A stretch of 64,000 nucleotides of DNA from Mycobacterium paraseoulense (GCF_010731655.1 NZ_AP022619.1:2852001-2916000), one strand, 5' to 3'. Shown: positions 36,802-46,384, counted from the stretch's first letter. Notes: generated from the sequence alone by a model not told the origin. Translations and numbers: made by a program.

Positions 36802-37173
36802 CTACAGCTGCGTGACGTCGGCGGGCGACCAGTAGGCCTTCATGTGTGCGACCTTGCCGTCGTCGTCGAACGCCATCACGTCGATCGGTTCGATCACCAT
36901 CCGGTGCTCTCCCGCGGTGATCGTGAGGCGAAAATGGAAGGCCGCCTCGTTGCCCGCGACCCGCAGCGTCACCAGCTCGCATTCGCGCTGCACGTCGTTG
37001 ACCGCGGAGTAGAAGCCGTGGATCGCCTGGCGGCCGATGTGCACCTCGCCGCCGACGGGATCCTCGACGGTGGCGTCGTCGGCGTACAGCTCGACCAACT
37101 CGTCGGCGCCGCCCTTGGCGACCAGTTCGATGTAGCGGTTGACCGTGTCGGTGATGTGTTGGGCGCTCGGCAT
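36802..37173 (-). CDS. Ketosteroid-isomerase-like protein (NTF2 fold) with full catalytic set
   Basis: 123 residues. Alignment by eye to bacterial delta-5-3-ketosteroid isomerase places Tyr14 (VNRYIELV), Asp38 (DATVEDPVGGE) and Asp98 (EPIDVMAFDDDG) exactly on the catalytic Tyr, Asp base and second Asp. Such an enzyme would move the double bond of a 3-keto-delta-5 steroid into conjugation. It is convergent with the hemolysin III gene (4 bp gap) and not remembered from H37Rv here. GAGG precedes the ATG. Reaction strongly suggested, not shown. Confidence 0.75.
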   Translation of the reverse strand: MPSAQHITDTVNRYIELVAKGGADELVELYADDATVEDPVGGEVHIGRQAIHGFYSAVNDVQRECELVTLRVAGNEAAFHFRLTITAGEHRMVIEPIDVMAFDDDGKVAHMKAYWSPADVTQL

Positions 37174-37184
37174 GAAACCTCACG

Positions 37185-39197
37185 CTACCGTGGCAGGCCC
37201 AGCGCCCCCGCAAGGTCTTCGGCGGTGGTGACCGGCAGGTCGCACACCCGGCCGCGGCACACGTAGGCGGCGTCGGCGCCGGCCACCCGGTCCCGCCCGG
37301 CCAGCAGCTCCGACGAGTCCCGTTCCCCGCCCACGACGATCGCCCCGCCGGGCGCCAACCGGCGGGCCTCGGCCAGCAACGCCGACCGCGACGGCTCACA
37401 GGCGACGGCGATCTGCAGTGGACCGCGGACCGCGGCCTCCGCCACGGCCAGCCAGTGCCCCGCCGAGCGCGGCGCGCGCTCCAGCAGCACCGAATGCGCG
37501 TTCAGCGCGTCTCCGGCGGCCCGCAGATAGCGCTCCGCACGGTCGCCGTCGACCAGGTGCGCCGCGGTCAGCAGCGCCTCGGTGATCGACGACGCGCCCG
37601 ACGGGGTCGCCCCGTCGAGCGGGTCCGCGGGCCTCAACACGAGCCGCTCGGCGTCGTCGGCGGTGTCGAACCAGCGGCCCGGCTGCTCCGGGTCGGTGAA
37701 GTGCCGCAGCGCGGTGTCGAGCAGGTCGGTCGCCGCGGTCAGCCAGTCCGTGTGGGCGTCCAGCTGGTAGAGGGCGAGCAGGCCGGTGGCCAGCATCGCG
37801 TGGTCTTCGAGGATGGCGGCGCTGTCGCCGACCGCCCCGCCGAGGCTGGCGCGCCGGAGCCGCCCGTCGACCAGGTGCAAGCCCAGCACCGCGGTGGCGC
37901 AGTCCCGCGCGGCGCGGGCCAACTCGGGCTCGTCCAGGGCCACGCCGGCCTCGGCCAGCGCGGTGATCGCCAAACCGTTCCAGGACGTGACGACCTTGTC
38001 GTCGCGTCCCGGCTGGGCGCGGGCGCGCCGGGCGGCCAGCAGCGCGCCCCGGGCCCGTTCGAGCCGTTGCGGGTCGTCGGGGTCGGCGGGCAACTGCAGC
38101 ACCGAGGCCCCGTGCTCGAAGGTGCCCACCGCGGTGACGTCGAATACCGTTGCGGCCCAGGCGCCGTCGGCGGGCCCGAGGGCCTCGATCAGCTGCCCGG
38201 GCGTCCAGACATAGGTCGAGCCCTCGCGGCCGTCCGCGTCGGCGTCGAGCGACGACGTGAACATGGGGCCGTCGGCCAGATCGTCGAGCAGGAAGCGCGC
38301 GGTCTGGGCGGCGACCCGGCGCGCCAGCGGATCGCCGGTCCGCCGGGCCCAGTGCGCGTAGACCCGCAGCAGCAGCGCGTTGTCGTACAGCATCTTCTCG
38401 AAATGCGGTACCACCCAGGCGTTGTCGACGCTGTAGCGGGCGAACCCACCGGCGAGCTGGTCGCAGATGCCGCCGCGGGCCATCGCGTTCCCGGTGCGCG
38501 CGACCGCCTCGAGCGCGGCCGCCGATCCGGTGCGCTCGTAGTGGCGCAGCAACGCCTCGAGCATCGCCGACGGCGGGAATTTCGGCGCGCCGCCGAAGCC
38601 GCCGTGGACCGCGTCCTGGTCGTCGAGCACCACGGCGACCGCACGGTCGCACAGCGTCGGTGCGATGTCGGGGCCGCCGGAGGGCAGGCCGGACGCCATC
38701 GCGCGCAGCTCGCCGGCGATGGCGTCGGACGCCTGCTCCACCTCGCCGCGACGCTGCTGCCAGGTCGCGGAAACGGCCGAAAGCAGCTGCAGGAAACCAT
38801 CTTTCGGGTAATAGGTACCGCAGAAGAATGGCCGGCCGTCGGGCGTCAGGAAACACGTCATCGGCCATCCGCCGTGGCCGGTGAGCGCCACGGTGGCGTT
38901 CATGTACACGGCGTCGAGGTCCGGGCGTTCCTCCCGGTCGACCTTGACGCACACGAATCCGGAGTTCATGGCGGCGGCCACCTCGTCGTCCTCGAACGAC
39001 TCGTGGGCCATGACGTGACACCAGTGGCAGGCGGCGTAGCCGATGGAGAGCAGGATCGGCACGTCACGCGCGGCCGCGGCCGCCAGCGCCTGCGGGGTCC
39101 ACTGCTGCCAGTGCACCGGGTTGTCGGCGTGCTGGCGCAGGTACGGGCTGGTGGCCAGCCCGAGGGTGTTGGTCGCGGCGGGGTCAGCCGGGCTCAT
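37185..39197 (-). CDS. DUF255 thioredoxin-domain protein (Rv1084 type)
   Basis: 670 residues. N-terminal thioredoxin-like DUF255 domain with NPVHWQQW and the redox motif CHWC (Cys57, Cys60), followed by VKVDREERPDLDAVYM and GWPMTCFLTPDGRPFFCGTYYP, then a long alpha/alpha-toroid like that of glycan-binding enzymes (CDQLAGGFARYSVDNAWVVPHFEKMLYDNALL). Last gene of the mca operon: its ATG overlaps the stop of the previous gene by 14 bases. Co-occurrence with mca suggests a thiol-redox task; not demonstrated. Confidence 0.88.
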   Translation of the reverse strand: MSPADPAATNTLGLATSPYLRQHADNPVHWQQWTPQALAAAAARDVPILLSIGYAACHWCHVMAHESFEDDEVAAAMNSGFVCVKVDREERPDLDAVYMNATVALTGHGGWPMTCFLTPDGRPFFCGTYYPKDGFLQLLSAVSATWQQRRGEVEQASDAIAGELRAMASGLPSGGPDIAPTLCDRAVAVVLDDQDAVHGGFGGAPKFPPSAMLEALLRHYERTGSAAALEAVARTGNAMARGGICDQLAGGFARYSVDNAWVVPHFEKMLYDNALLLRVYAHWARRTGDPLARRVAAQTARFLLDDLADGPMFTSSLDADADGREGSTYVWTPGQLIEALGPADGAWAATVFDVTAVGTFEHGASVLQLPADPDDPQRLERARGALLAARRARAQPGRDDKVVTSWNGLAITALAEAGVALDEPELARAARDCATAVLGLHLVDGRLRRASLGGAVGDSAAILEDHAMLATGLLALYQLDAHTDWLTAATDLLDTALRHFTDPEQPGRWFDTADDAERLVLRPADPLDGATPSGASSITEALLTAAHLVDGDRAERYLRAAGDALNAHSVLLERAPRSAGHWLAVAEAAVRGPLQIAVACEPSRSALLAEARRLAPGGAIVVGGERDSSELLAGRDRVAGADAAYVCRGRVCDLPVTTAEDLAGALGLPR

Positions 39198-39501
39198 CGC
39201 CGGGTCCCGGTGGCCGCTGCGATCCGTGCTCCGGGCCCGGGGGCCCTCCGTCGGTGTCGTCGATCGCGTCGGTGCCCTCGTCGGCGGCCTGGTCGGGCTC
39301 GGGGTGCTTGGGGTCGAACGAGTCGGGCACCTTCTTCAGCTGCCGATTCATCGATCGCAGCAGCAAGAGCGTGGCGATCAGCAGCACCACGACGACCAGC
39401 AGCCCGATCGGGCTGGCCTTGCCGAAGTCCGGCCCGGTGTGCCGGGGCGCGCCATCGGCCAGCCAGCCGGCGGCCGCGCTCACAACGAAAAGGTGGCTCA
39501 C
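39184..39501 (-). CDS. Single-TM acidic-tail protein (Rv1083 type)
   Basis: 105 residues: short start [23 protein letters not shown], one helix ([20 protein letters not shown], about 33-52), then an acidic Pro-rich cytoplasmic tail. The GTG at 39501 sits in the mca stop (GTGA) and its own stop overlaps the start of the DUF255 gene, so it is translated only as part of this operon. The tight coupling suggests it anchors one of the partners to the membrane, which is inference. Confidence 0.78.
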   Translation of the reverse strand: MSHLFVVSAAAGWLADGAPRHTGPDFGKASPIGLLVVVVLLIATLLLLRSMNRQLKKVPDSFDPKHPEPDQAADEGTDAIDDTDGGPPGPEHGSQRPPGPGDEPG

Positions 39502-40370
39502 CGGTCGATCTCGATTCCGGCGAACAGGTCGTCCTCGGGCAGCCGGACGGGAACCCGCGAGCGGGCCAGCTCGAACTCCTCCGTCGGCCACAACCGCTGC
39601 TGCCACTCGATGGGCGCGGCGAAGAAGTCATGCTCGGGGTCGATCTGGGTGGTGTGCGCCCGCAGCGCGTCGTCGCGCTGGCTGAAATACGCCGAGCATT
39701 CGACGCGCGTCGTGACCCGGGACTCGAAGGGGTCGTGCGAGGCGTCCCAGTGCTCGAGCCACTTCTTGAACGGCGGTTCGTGACCGTGTTTGACGGCCTC
39801 GTCGTGCAGCAACTGCATCCGCGCCCGCAGGAACCCGTGGATGTAGTAGAGCTTGGACACCGCCCACGGCTCGCCCACATCCGGATACCGCCGATAGTCG
39901 CCGGCCGCCTCGAAGGCGCCGACCGACACCTGGTGGCAGCGAATGTGATCAGGATGCGGGTAGCCGCCGTTCTCGTCGTAGGTGGTCATCACGTGGGGGC
40001 GGAACTCGCGGACCACGCGCACCAGCGCCTCGACCGATTTCTCCAGCGGCACCAGCGCGAAGCATCCTTCGGGCAGCGGGGGCGGCGGGTCCCCTTGGGG
40101 CAGGCCGGAGTCGACGAAGCCGAGCCAGGTGTGCTCGACACCGAGGATCTCGGCGGCCTTCGCCATCTCGTCGCGGCGGATCTCGGCGATGTGACCGCGC
40201 ACGTCGGGCAGGTCCATCGCCGGGTTGAGAATGTCGCCGCGCTCGCCGCCGGTCAAGGTCACCACCAGCACCCGGTGGCCCTCGTCGGCATAGCGGGCGA
40301 GGGTGGCCGCGCCCTTGCTGGACTCGTCGTCGGGGTGGGCGTGCACCGCCATCAACCGCAGTTCGCTCAC
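39498..40370 (-). CDS. mca: Mycothiol S-conjugate amidase
   Basis: Zinc hydrolase that cleaves mycothiol conjugates of toxins to a mercapturic acid for export, releasing GlcN-Ins. 290 residues, MshB/Mca (LmbE) family. Metal motif AHPDDE (His12, Asp15) and the later HPDH supply zinc ligands; [12 protein letters not shown] and [12 protein letters not shown] are Mca-specific. A GTG start has AAGGGGG upstream; a TATAGG-type -10 lies about 45 bases upstream. First gene of mca-Rv1083-Rv1084. Confidence 0.94.
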   Translation of the reverse strand: MSELRLMAVHAHPDDESSKGAATLARYADEGHRVLVVTLTGGERGDILNPAMDLPDVRGHIAEIRRDEMAKAAEILGVEHTWLGFVDSGLPQGDPPPPLPEGCFALVPLEKSVEALVRVVREFRPHVMTTYDENGGYPHPDHIRCHQVSVGAFEAAGDYRRYPDVGEPWAVSKLYYIHGFLRARMQLLHDEAVKHGHEPPFKKWLEHWDASHDPFESRVTTRVECSAYFSQRDDALRAHTTQIDPEHDFFAAPIEWQQRLWPTEEFELARSRVPVRLPEDDLFAGIEIDR

Positions 40371-40484
40371 GTGCCCCCTTGTCGGTCTGCTGGTCGCCGG
40401 ATGCGAACCTATAATTCCAGTTCTTCAGATCGTTGCATGCTGCCGGCCGGTGTCCGGCAGCCGACCGTTCAGGCATACCCAGGC

Positions 40485-40910
40485 ATGACCGAAACTTCTC
40501 CTTCGCGTCCCGAGGCCCGCTACGGGCGCGCGCGGGTGCCCCGGCGATGGGTGATCGTCGGGCTGGGTGCGCTGGTGGTCGCCGCCGGGCTGGTGATCGC
40601 CGTCGTCGGCTACCACCGGCTGGGCACCGGTGCGGTGTCGGGAACGCTGGCCGGCTATCGGGTGCTCGACGACGAGACGGCGTCGGTAACGATCAGCGTG
40701 ACGCGATCTGACCCGTCGCGGCCGGTGGACTGCATCGTGCGGGTGCGGGCGAAGGACGGCAGCGAAACGGGCAGGCGGGAAGTGCTGGTCCCGCCGTCCG
40801 GGGCGGCCACGGTGCAATTGACCACCACGCTGAAGTCCAGCAAACCGCCGGTGGTGGCCGACATCTACGGGTGCGGCACCGACGTGCCCGCCTATCTGCG
40901 GCCCGCGTGA
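40485..40910 (+). CDS. DUF4307 single-TM protein (Rv1081c type)
   Basis: 141 residues: basic start RARVPRRW, one helix (VIVGLGALVVAAGLVIAVVGYHRL, about 23-46) and an extracytoplasmic immunoglobulin-like domain with YRVLDDETASVTISVTRSDPSRPVDCIVRVRAKDGSETGRREV, containing two Cys (VDCIV and YGCGT) that may pair. Fits DUF4307, found beside greA and mca in actinobacteria. ATG 40485 chosen from the position of the helix. Function unknown. Confidence 0.83.
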   Translation: MTETSPSRPEARYGRARVPRRWVIVGLGALVVAAGLVIAVVGYHRLGTGAVSGTLAGYRVLDDETASVTISVTRSDPSRPVDCIVRVRAKDGSETGRREVLVPPSGAATVQLTTTLKSSKPPVVADIYGCGTDVPAYLRPA

Positions 40911-40965
40911 CCCCGTAACAACAGCCGAACTGCGAATTTCGAGTCATCAATTGTTTGCGCGGTGG

Positions 40966-41002
40966 TAACATGGGTGAATGCACGGTTCCTGATGGGACCG
41001 TG
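40966..41002 (+). promoter_or_regulatory. greA leader: -10 and hairpin
   Basis: A -10-like TAACAT (40966-40971) is followed by a 9-bp hairpin (40981-40989 with 40994-41002, one G-T pair, loop TGAT). Together they open a leader of about 150 bases before greA. The hairpin may end upstream readthrough or shape the greA leader. Confidence 0.38.
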
Positions 41003-41129
41003 TATTGCTGCATTAAGGCCGTGAGCAGAACGGATCGGCAGCACACGGGGGCAGACCCGGATACTCCGGCGGCGGGGTCAACAGGCTTACGCGGTTACGC
41101 GGAACGACAACACGAGGAGCACGACAAAG

Positions 41130-41624
41130 ATGACGGACACTTCGGTGACGTGGCTGACCCAGGAGTCACATGACCGGCTGAAGGCGGAGCTCGATCAGTT
41201 GATCGCGAATCGTCCGGTCATCGCCGCGGAGATCAACGACCGCCGTGAAGAGGGCGACCTGCGCGAGAACGGCGGCTACCACGCCGCCCGTGAAGAGCAA
41301 GGCCAGCAGGAGGCCCGCATTCGTCAGCTGCAGGACCTGCTCAACAACGCCAAGGTCGGCGAGGCGCCCAAGCAGTCCGGTGTCGCGTTGCCCGGCTCGG
41401 TGGTGAAGGTCTACTACAACGGCGACAAGTCGGACACCGAGACCTTCCTGATCGCCACGCGCCAGGAGGGCGTCAACGACGGCAAGCTCGAGGTGTATTC
41501 GCCCAACTCACCGCTGGGCGGCGCGCTGATCGACGCCAAGGTCGGCGAGACCCGCAGCTACGTCGTGCCCAACGGCAACACCGTCGAGGTCACGCTGGTC
41601 AGCGCGGAGCCCTACCACTCGTAG
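41130..41624 (+). CDS. greA: Transcription elongation factor GreA
   Basis: 164 residues, as in H37Rv Rv1080c. N-terminal coiled-coil hairpin ([62 protein letters not shown]) with acidic tip residues Asp and Glu in EEGDLREN, which enter the RNA polymerase secondary channel to stimulate cleavage of backtracked RNA; C-terminal FKBP-like domain ending [25 protein letters not shown] lies about 11 bases before ATG 41130. Confidence 0.96.
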   Translation: MTDTSVTWLTQESHDRLKAELDQLIANRPVIAAEINDRREEGDLRENGGYHAAREEQGQQEARIRQLQDLLNNAKVGEAPKQSGVALPGSVVKVYYNGDKSDTETFLIATRQEGVNDGKLEVYSPNSPLGGALIDAKVGETRSYVVPNGNTVEVTLVSAEPYHS

Positions 41625-41632
41625 CGAGCCGG

Positions 41633-42793
41633 TCAGGCCAGCGCCTGGTCGAGATCGGCCAGCAGGTCGGCAACGTCCTCGATGCCCACCGACAGCCGGA
41701 CCAGGTCGTCGGGCACTTCCAATTGCGAACCGGCCGTGGACGCGTGCGTCATGGCGCTGGGGTGTTCGATGAGTGACTCGACGCCGCCGAGCGATTCGGC
41801 CAGGATGAACACCTCGGTGCGGGCGCACAGATCCCGGGCGGCCTGCCTGCCGCCGCGCATGCGCACCGACACCATGCCTCCGAAGCCGCGCATCTGCCGG
41901 GCGGCGACGTCATGCCCGGGGTGGCCGGGCAGGCCGGGGTACAACACGGCGCTGACCGCCGGATGCCCGTGGAGGAATTCCGCTACGGCCGAAGCGTTTT
42001 CGCTGTGTCGCTGCATCCGCAGCACCAGGGTCTTCAGGCCGCGCATGGTCAGGTAGGCGTCGAACGGGCCGGGCACCGCGCCGGCCCCGTTCTGCAGGAA
42101 GGCGAAGGCCTCGTCCAGCGCGGCGTCGTCGGTGATCAACGCGCCGCCCACCACGTCGGAGTGGCCACCGATGTACTTGGTGGTCGAATGCAGCACCACG
42201 TCGGCGCCCAGCGTCAACGGCTGCTGCAGCGCGGGCGAGGCAAACGTGTTGTCCACCAACACCTTTACCGACGCCTGCTTGGCCAGTTCTGCCAGGGTCA
42301 CGATGTCGGCGATGGACAGCAACGGGTTGGTCGGTGTCTCCACCCAGATCAGGCGCGTCTGCGGGGTGATCGCGGCGCGGACGGCGTCCACGTCCGACAG
42401 CGCCACCGGGGTGTAGCGGACGCCCCACTGCGTGAACACCTTGTCGATCAGCCGGAAGGTACCGCCGTAGGCGTCGTTGGGGATGATCACGTGGTCGCCG
42501 GGCCGCAGCATCGCCCGCAGCGCGCAGTCGGTGGCGGCCATGCCCGACCCGAACGCCCGCCCGTAGCCGCCCCCCTCGACGGCGGCGAGCGAGGCCTCGA
42601 GCGCGGCGCGCGTCGGGTTGCCGGTGCGCGCGTATTCGAACCCGCCGCGCAGCGCACCGACGCCATCCTGGGCGAACGTACTGCTGGCGTAGATCGGGGC
42701 GTTGACCGCCCCGGTCGCCGGGTCCGGCCGGTAGCCGGCGTGAATCGCCTTGGTGGCGAGTCCGGTGAAGTGTCCGTTGCGGTCGGCGCTCAT
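41633..42793 (-). CDS. metB: Cystathionine gamma-synthase
   Basis: PLP enzyme of the Cys/Met metabolism family, 386 residues; joins O-succinyl- or O-acetylhomoserine to cysteine giving cystathionine. YARTGNPTRAALE, GMAATDCALRAML, VDNTFASPALQQPLTLGAD and the PLP-Lys motif HSTTKYIGGHSDVVGG are present, with SLGGVESLIEHPSAMTHAS at the end. Could act in either transsulfuration direction; neighbouring cbs supports a reverse pathway from methionine to cysteine. TAGGCT eight bases before the ATG is a possible -10. Confidence 0.92.
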   Translation of the reverse strand: MSADRNGHFTGLATKAIHAGYRPDPATGAVNAPIYASSTFAQDGVGALRGGFEYARTGNPTRAALEASLAAVEGGGYGRAFGSGMAATDCALRAMLRPGDHVIIPNDAYGGTFRLIDKVFTQWGVRYTPVALSDVDAVRAAITPQTRLIWVETPTNPLLSIADIVTLAELAKQASVKVLVDNTFASPALQQPLTLGADVVLHSTTKYIGGHSDVVGGALITDDAALDEAFAFLQNGAGAVPGPFDAYLTMRGLKTLVLRMQRHSENASAVAEFLHGHPAVSAVLYPGLPGHPGHDVAARQMRGFGGMVSVRMRGGRQAARDLCARTEVFILAESLGGVESLIEHPSAMTHASTAGSQLEVPDDLVRLSVGIEDVADLLADLDQALA

Positions 42794-42841
42794 TGACGAT
42801 CAGCCTAGGCGACGGCCGCCCCGGCTACCGCGCCCGCACGA

Positions 42842-43555
42842 CTACCTCGGCCGCTCCTCGGTCCCGTCGAGCGGCAGGCAGACCGTCGTCATGATCTTGT
42901 CCGCCAACGTTTGCCGCTTCGAATCCCACAGCGGGAAAAGGAAACCGATGAAGCAGATGATCGCGTCCACGAAGTGGGCGAGGGAACGCACGACGGACAT
43001 TCCGAACCCGATGGGCTGGCCGGTGACCTCGCTGACGACCTTGAACTTCATCACCGACTTGCCGACGCTCGACCCGGTGGTGCCCTGGCGGTAGCCGTAG
43101 TTCCAGATCAGGTAGCACAGCCCCACCAGCGATGCCAACCACTGTGCGGCCAGGCCGATGGTCGAGTTCTGCGTTGCGCAGTATTGGTTGACGGCGTACT
43201 GCGTGACATCGGTGACGCACGCCGTCTGCTGCGTGGCGACGAGGATGCCGGTCCCGATCCCGTGCACGACGACGTACGGGAGGATGTCGATGATGAACGC
43301 GACGAGCCGGGTCAGCCACGGCGTGTAGGACTCCGTCGGCAAGGTGCGGATCGCCGGTCCGGGAGGCGGCGGAGCGTACCCGCCGGCCGACGGCGGGGGC
43401 GGCGGGTAGGAGCCGCCGCCGGGCGGGGGCGGCGGCGGCGGGTAGGAAGCGCCGGCGGGCGCCGGCGGAGGGGGCGGGGTCTCCTGCCCGCCGGGCGACC
43501 CGGGCGCCGGGGAAGGTGGCGGGTAAGTGCCGCCGGGCGGCGGTTGATCGGTCAT
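42842..43555 (-). CDS. pra: Proline-rich antigen homologue, RDD-domain membrane protein
   Basis: 237 residues. The first 75 are PPPP and GGSYPPPPP repeats; the rest is an RDD domain with about three helices (LVAFIIDILPYVVVHGIGTGILVA, LAAQWLASLVGLCYLIWNYGY, VDAIICFIGFLFPLW) and GSSVGKSVMKFKVV. It corresponds to Rv1078 Pra. GGAAAGGG about six bases before ATG 43555 sets the start. Probably exposes the Pro-rich part or uses it for protein contact; RDD function unknown. Between metB and cbs on the same strand. Confidence 0.88.
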   Translation of the reverse strand: MTDQPPPGGTYPPPSPAPGSPGGQETPPPPPAPAGASYPPPPPPPGGGSYPPPPPSAGGYAPPPPGPAIRTLPTESYTPWLTRLVAFIIDILPYVVVHGIGTGILVATQQTACVTDVTQYAVNQYCATQNSTIGLAAQWLASLVGLCYLIWNYGYRQGTTGSSVGKSVMKFKVVSEVTGQPIGFGMSVVRSLAHFVDAIICFIGFLFPLWDSKRQTLADKIMTTVCLPLDGTEERPR

Positions 43556-43633
43556 GGGCACCCTTTCCACTGCGGACCAGCTGACCCAGGCCGCATTACA
43601 GTACCTGAGCCCTCGGCGGCCGGGCGAGATCCG

Positions 43634-45028
43634 CTAGCGTCGGCGCGGGCCGTCGGAGAGGAAGCCGAGCAGGTCGGATCGGGTGATCACCCCGACCGGT
43701 TTGCCCTCTTCGACCACCATCAACGCGTCCCAGTCGCGCAGCGACTTACCGGCCGCGCCGACCAGCTCTCCCGCGCCGATCATCGGCAGCGGCGGGCTCA
43801 TGTGCATCGAGACGGCGTCGGCCAATTTGGCCCGGCCCTCGAAAACGGCCGACAGTAGTTCCCGCTCGGAGACGCTGCCGGCCACCTCGCCGGCCATCAC
43901 CGGCGGCTCGGCGCCCACCACCGGCATCTGGGACACCCCGTACTCGCGCAGGATGCCGATGGCGTCGCGCACGGTCTCGGATGGATGCGTGTGCACCAGG
44001 TCGGGCAGCTCGCCCGATTTGCGGCGCAGCACGTCGCCCACCCTGGCCTGTTCGGTCGAGCCGTCGAGGCGGCCGCGCAGGAACCCGTACGACGACATCC
44101 AGGCGTCGTTGAAGATCTTCGCCATGTAGCCGCGCCCGCCGTCGGGCAGCAACACCACGACCAGCGCGTCGGGCCCGGCCACCTCGGCGACCTTCAGCGC
44201 GGCCACCACCGCCATCCCGCACGACCCCCCGACCAACATCGCCTCCTCGCGGGCCAGCCGCCTGGTCATGTTGAACGAGTCGGAGTCGGACACGGCGATG
44301 ACCTCGTCGGGCACCGTGCGGTCGTACGCGGCCGGCCAGAAATCCTCGCCGACGCCCTCGACCAGGTAGGGCCGGCCGGTGCCCCCGGAATACACCGACC
44401 CCTCGGGGTCCGCACCGATGATGCGCACCGCACCGCCGGACACCTCTTTGAGGTAGCGGCCCGCGCCGGTGATCGTGCCGCCGGTCCCGATGCCGGCGAC
44501 GAAGTGGGTGACTTTACCGTCGGTGTCGGCCCAGATCTCCGGGCCGGTGGTGGCGTAGTGACTGGCCGGGCCCTCCGGGTTCGCGTACTGGTCGGGCTTC
44601 CAGGCGCCGTCGATCTCCCGGGTCAGCCGGTCGGAGACGCTGTAGTAGCTGTCCGGGTGGTCAGGCGGGACCGCCGTCGGGCAGACGACCACCTCCGCGC
44701 CGTAGGCGAGCAGCACGTTGCGTTTGTCCTCGCCGACCTTGTCGGGACAGACGAACACGCACTGGTACCCGCGCTGTTGGGCCACCAGCGCCAGTCCGAC
44801 GCCGGTGTTGCCGGAGGTGGGTTCGACGATGGTGCCGCCGGGCTTCAGCAGCCCGCTCGCTTCGGCGGCGTCGATCATCCTCGCCGCGATCCTGTCCTTC
44901 GAGCTACCCCCGGGGTTGAGGTACTCGACCTTGGCCGCCACGGTGCCGGCGCCCCCGGGAACGACGGAATTCAGGCGTACCAGCGGCGTGCCGCCGATGA
45001 GCTCACTGATGTGCTGGGCGATCCGCAT
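43634..45028 (-). CDS. cbs: Cystathionine beta-synthase (PLP core and CBS pair)
   Basis: 464 residues, equal to Rv1077. N-terminal fold-type II PLP domain: the Schiff-base Lys in GGSSKDRIAARM, the substrate loop PTSGNTGVGLA, GTGGTITGAGRYLKE. C-terminal Bateman module with two CBS motifs (VRDAIGILREYGVSQMPVV and MVVEEGKPVGVITRSDLLGFL). Condenses serine and homocysteine to cystathionine; the CBS pair probably senses a ligand such as S-adenosylmethionine, though regulation in bacteria varies. With metB it outlines transsulfuration. Confidence 0.93.
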   Translation of the reverse strand: MRIAQHISELIGGTPLVRLNSVVPGGAGTVAAKVEYLNPGGSSKDRIAARMIDAAEASGLLKPGGTIVEPTSGNTGVGLALVAQQRGYQCVFVCPDKVGEDKRNVLLAYGAEVVVCPTAVPPDHPDSYYSVSDRLTREIDGAWKPDQYANPEGPASHYATTGPEIWADTDGKVTHFVAGIGTGGTITGAGRYLKEVSGGAVRIIGADPEGSVYSGGTGRPYLVEGVGEDFWPAAYDRTVPDEVIAVSDSDSFNMTRRLAREEAMLVGGSCGMAVVAALKVAEVAGPDALVVVLLPDGGRGYMAKIFNDAWMSSYGFLRGRLDGSTEQARVGDVLRRKSGELPDLVHTHPSETVRDAIGILREYGVSQMPVVGAEPPVMAGEVAGSVSERELLSAVFEGRAKLADAVSMHMSPPLPMIGAGELVGAAGKSLRDWDALMVVEEGKPVGVITRSDLLGFLSDGPRRR

Positions 45029-45098
45029 GGGTTCATGGTCTCAGGCACGTCTTGGCGGTGCACGGTGCGCTTCCCTTTGATCGGCAACCGCCGCCGGG

Positions 45099-46166
45099 CT
45101 ACCCGGTGGCCTCGCGGATGTAGTCCCCGATCTGGCGGAGCGAGCGAACCGCCTCCGGCACCATCGGCGCGGCCAGCTGGAAGTCGTGGATCTGGCCGGG
45201 CCACACCCGCACCTCGGCGGGCACACCGACCGCCGCCAGCCGGCTCGCCGCCAGCCGCGCGTCGTGCAGCAACACCTCGGAGCCCGAGACGTGGATGAGC
45301 GTCCGCGGCAGGCCCGGTTTGATGTGCTCCAACGGCTCGTAGATCTCCTCGGGCCTGCCCGCGACTTTGCGCTTGCGGGCCGCGCCGGCAACCAGCTCGG
45401 CGAGCGCGTCGAACGCCCGGGCGGAGAACATCGCATCGGTGTTGATGTTGGGATGCGCCTGCTTGTATTCCTTCGCCAGCTGCAGCAGCGGCGAGATCAT
45501 CACCAGGGCCGCAGGTTCCTCGTCTTCCTCCTGGAGGCGTTGCGCCAGCGCGAGGGCGAGGTAACCGCCGGCGGAGTCGCCCGCCAGCACGATCTGATCC
45601 GGCTGGTATCCCCGCAGCCGCAGCCATTGATAGCCGTCGTGACAGTCATCGAGAGCCATCCCGATCGAATGCTTGGGCAACAGCCGGTAATTGACCACCA
45701 GCACCGGCGAGTCGGCGAAGTTCGACAGCGCCTCGACCAGCCGGCCATGCGAGTTCGCCCCGCACGTCAGAAACGCGCCGCCGTGGAAGTAGACGACCAC
45801 CCGGCGGGTGCCGTCGGCGGGCAGCACGCCCGGCGCCCGCACCAGCTGCGCCGAGGCGTTGGGCAGCTTCACCGTCTCACGGACGGTCGCCGACACCGGG
45901 AGCACCACCCGGGCGGCCAGGTCGATGAGGCCCCAGGGCCAGGGAAAGTTGGGGACGTGGCTGCCGACGGACAGGACCGGCCGGACGGTCATGCGGGTCG
46001 TCAGGTTGGCCACCCGCGCAGCAACGCTCGGCCCGGATTCGAGGACCTCGACCGGGGTGCCGTCGCTCATCGCGAACTTGCGGGTCTTGGCTCTGCGGGC
46101 CCGCAGGATGTCGTGTGGACGAAGGGCAGTCCGGGGCAGGCCGGATACCTTGCCGGGTGCGCTCAT
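45099..46166 (-). CDS. lipU: Lipase/esterase LipU, hormone-sensitive lipase family
   Basis: 355 residues. HSL-family oxyanion motif YFHGGAF (126-132), nucleophile Ser198 in GDSAGGYLAL and a C-terminal His in PGQIHDFQL. No signal peptide; the N-terminal 100 residues (RARRAKTRKFAMSDGTPVEVLESGPS...) form a cap. ATG 46166 is preferred over an in-frame GTG at 46175 because GGAAG lies eight bases upstream. Corresponds to Rv1076, which is shorter in H37Rv as remembered. Short-chain ester hydrolysis likely. Confidence 0.88.
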   Translation of the reverse strand: MSAPGKVSGLPRTALRPHDILRARRAKTRKFAMSDGTPVEVLESGPSVAARVANLTTRMTVRPVLSVGSHVPNFPWPWGLIDLAARVVLPVSATVRETVKLPNASAQLVRAPGVLPADGTRRVVVYFHGGAFLTCGANSHGRLVEALSNFADSPVLVVNYRLLPKHSIGMALDDCHDGYQWLRLRGYQPDQIVLAGDSAGGYLALALAQRLQEEDEEPAALVMISPLLQLAKEYKQAHPNINTDAMFSARAFDALAELVAGAARKRKVAGRPEEIYEPLEHIKPGLPRTLIHVSGSEVLLHDARLAASRLAAVGVPAEVRVWPGQIHDFQLAAPMVPEAVRSLRQIGDYIREATG

Positions 46167-46384
46167 GCTCAACACTTCCTACGCCGTTGTAGTGCGATAC
46201 AGCATGTGACGAGGCGGCCAAGCGTCTGGTTCAGCCGTTTGCTCGAGGCGCTCAACCGACCCCTGGGGATCAGCGTGACAGGCATTTCTCAGGGCAACGT
46301 TTGAATAGCCTGATTCGATACCAATTCGTTTCCCGCCGTGATCGGATTGTTGGTCAGCCGAACCCGCAAACATGCAAGCCGAAC

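Noticed and set aside
37455..40910. A plus-strand open frame of about 1150 codons
   Set aside because: It is antisense to the DUF255, Rv1083-type and mca genes and made of low-complexity Arg/Gly/Val sequence, as expected from GC-rich third positions. Only its last part (40485-40910) is a real gene.
43380..43540. Dense GC-rich repeats
   Set aside because: They encode the PPPP/GGSYPPPPP stretches of the Pra homologue, so coding low complexity rather than a regulatory or CRISPR array.
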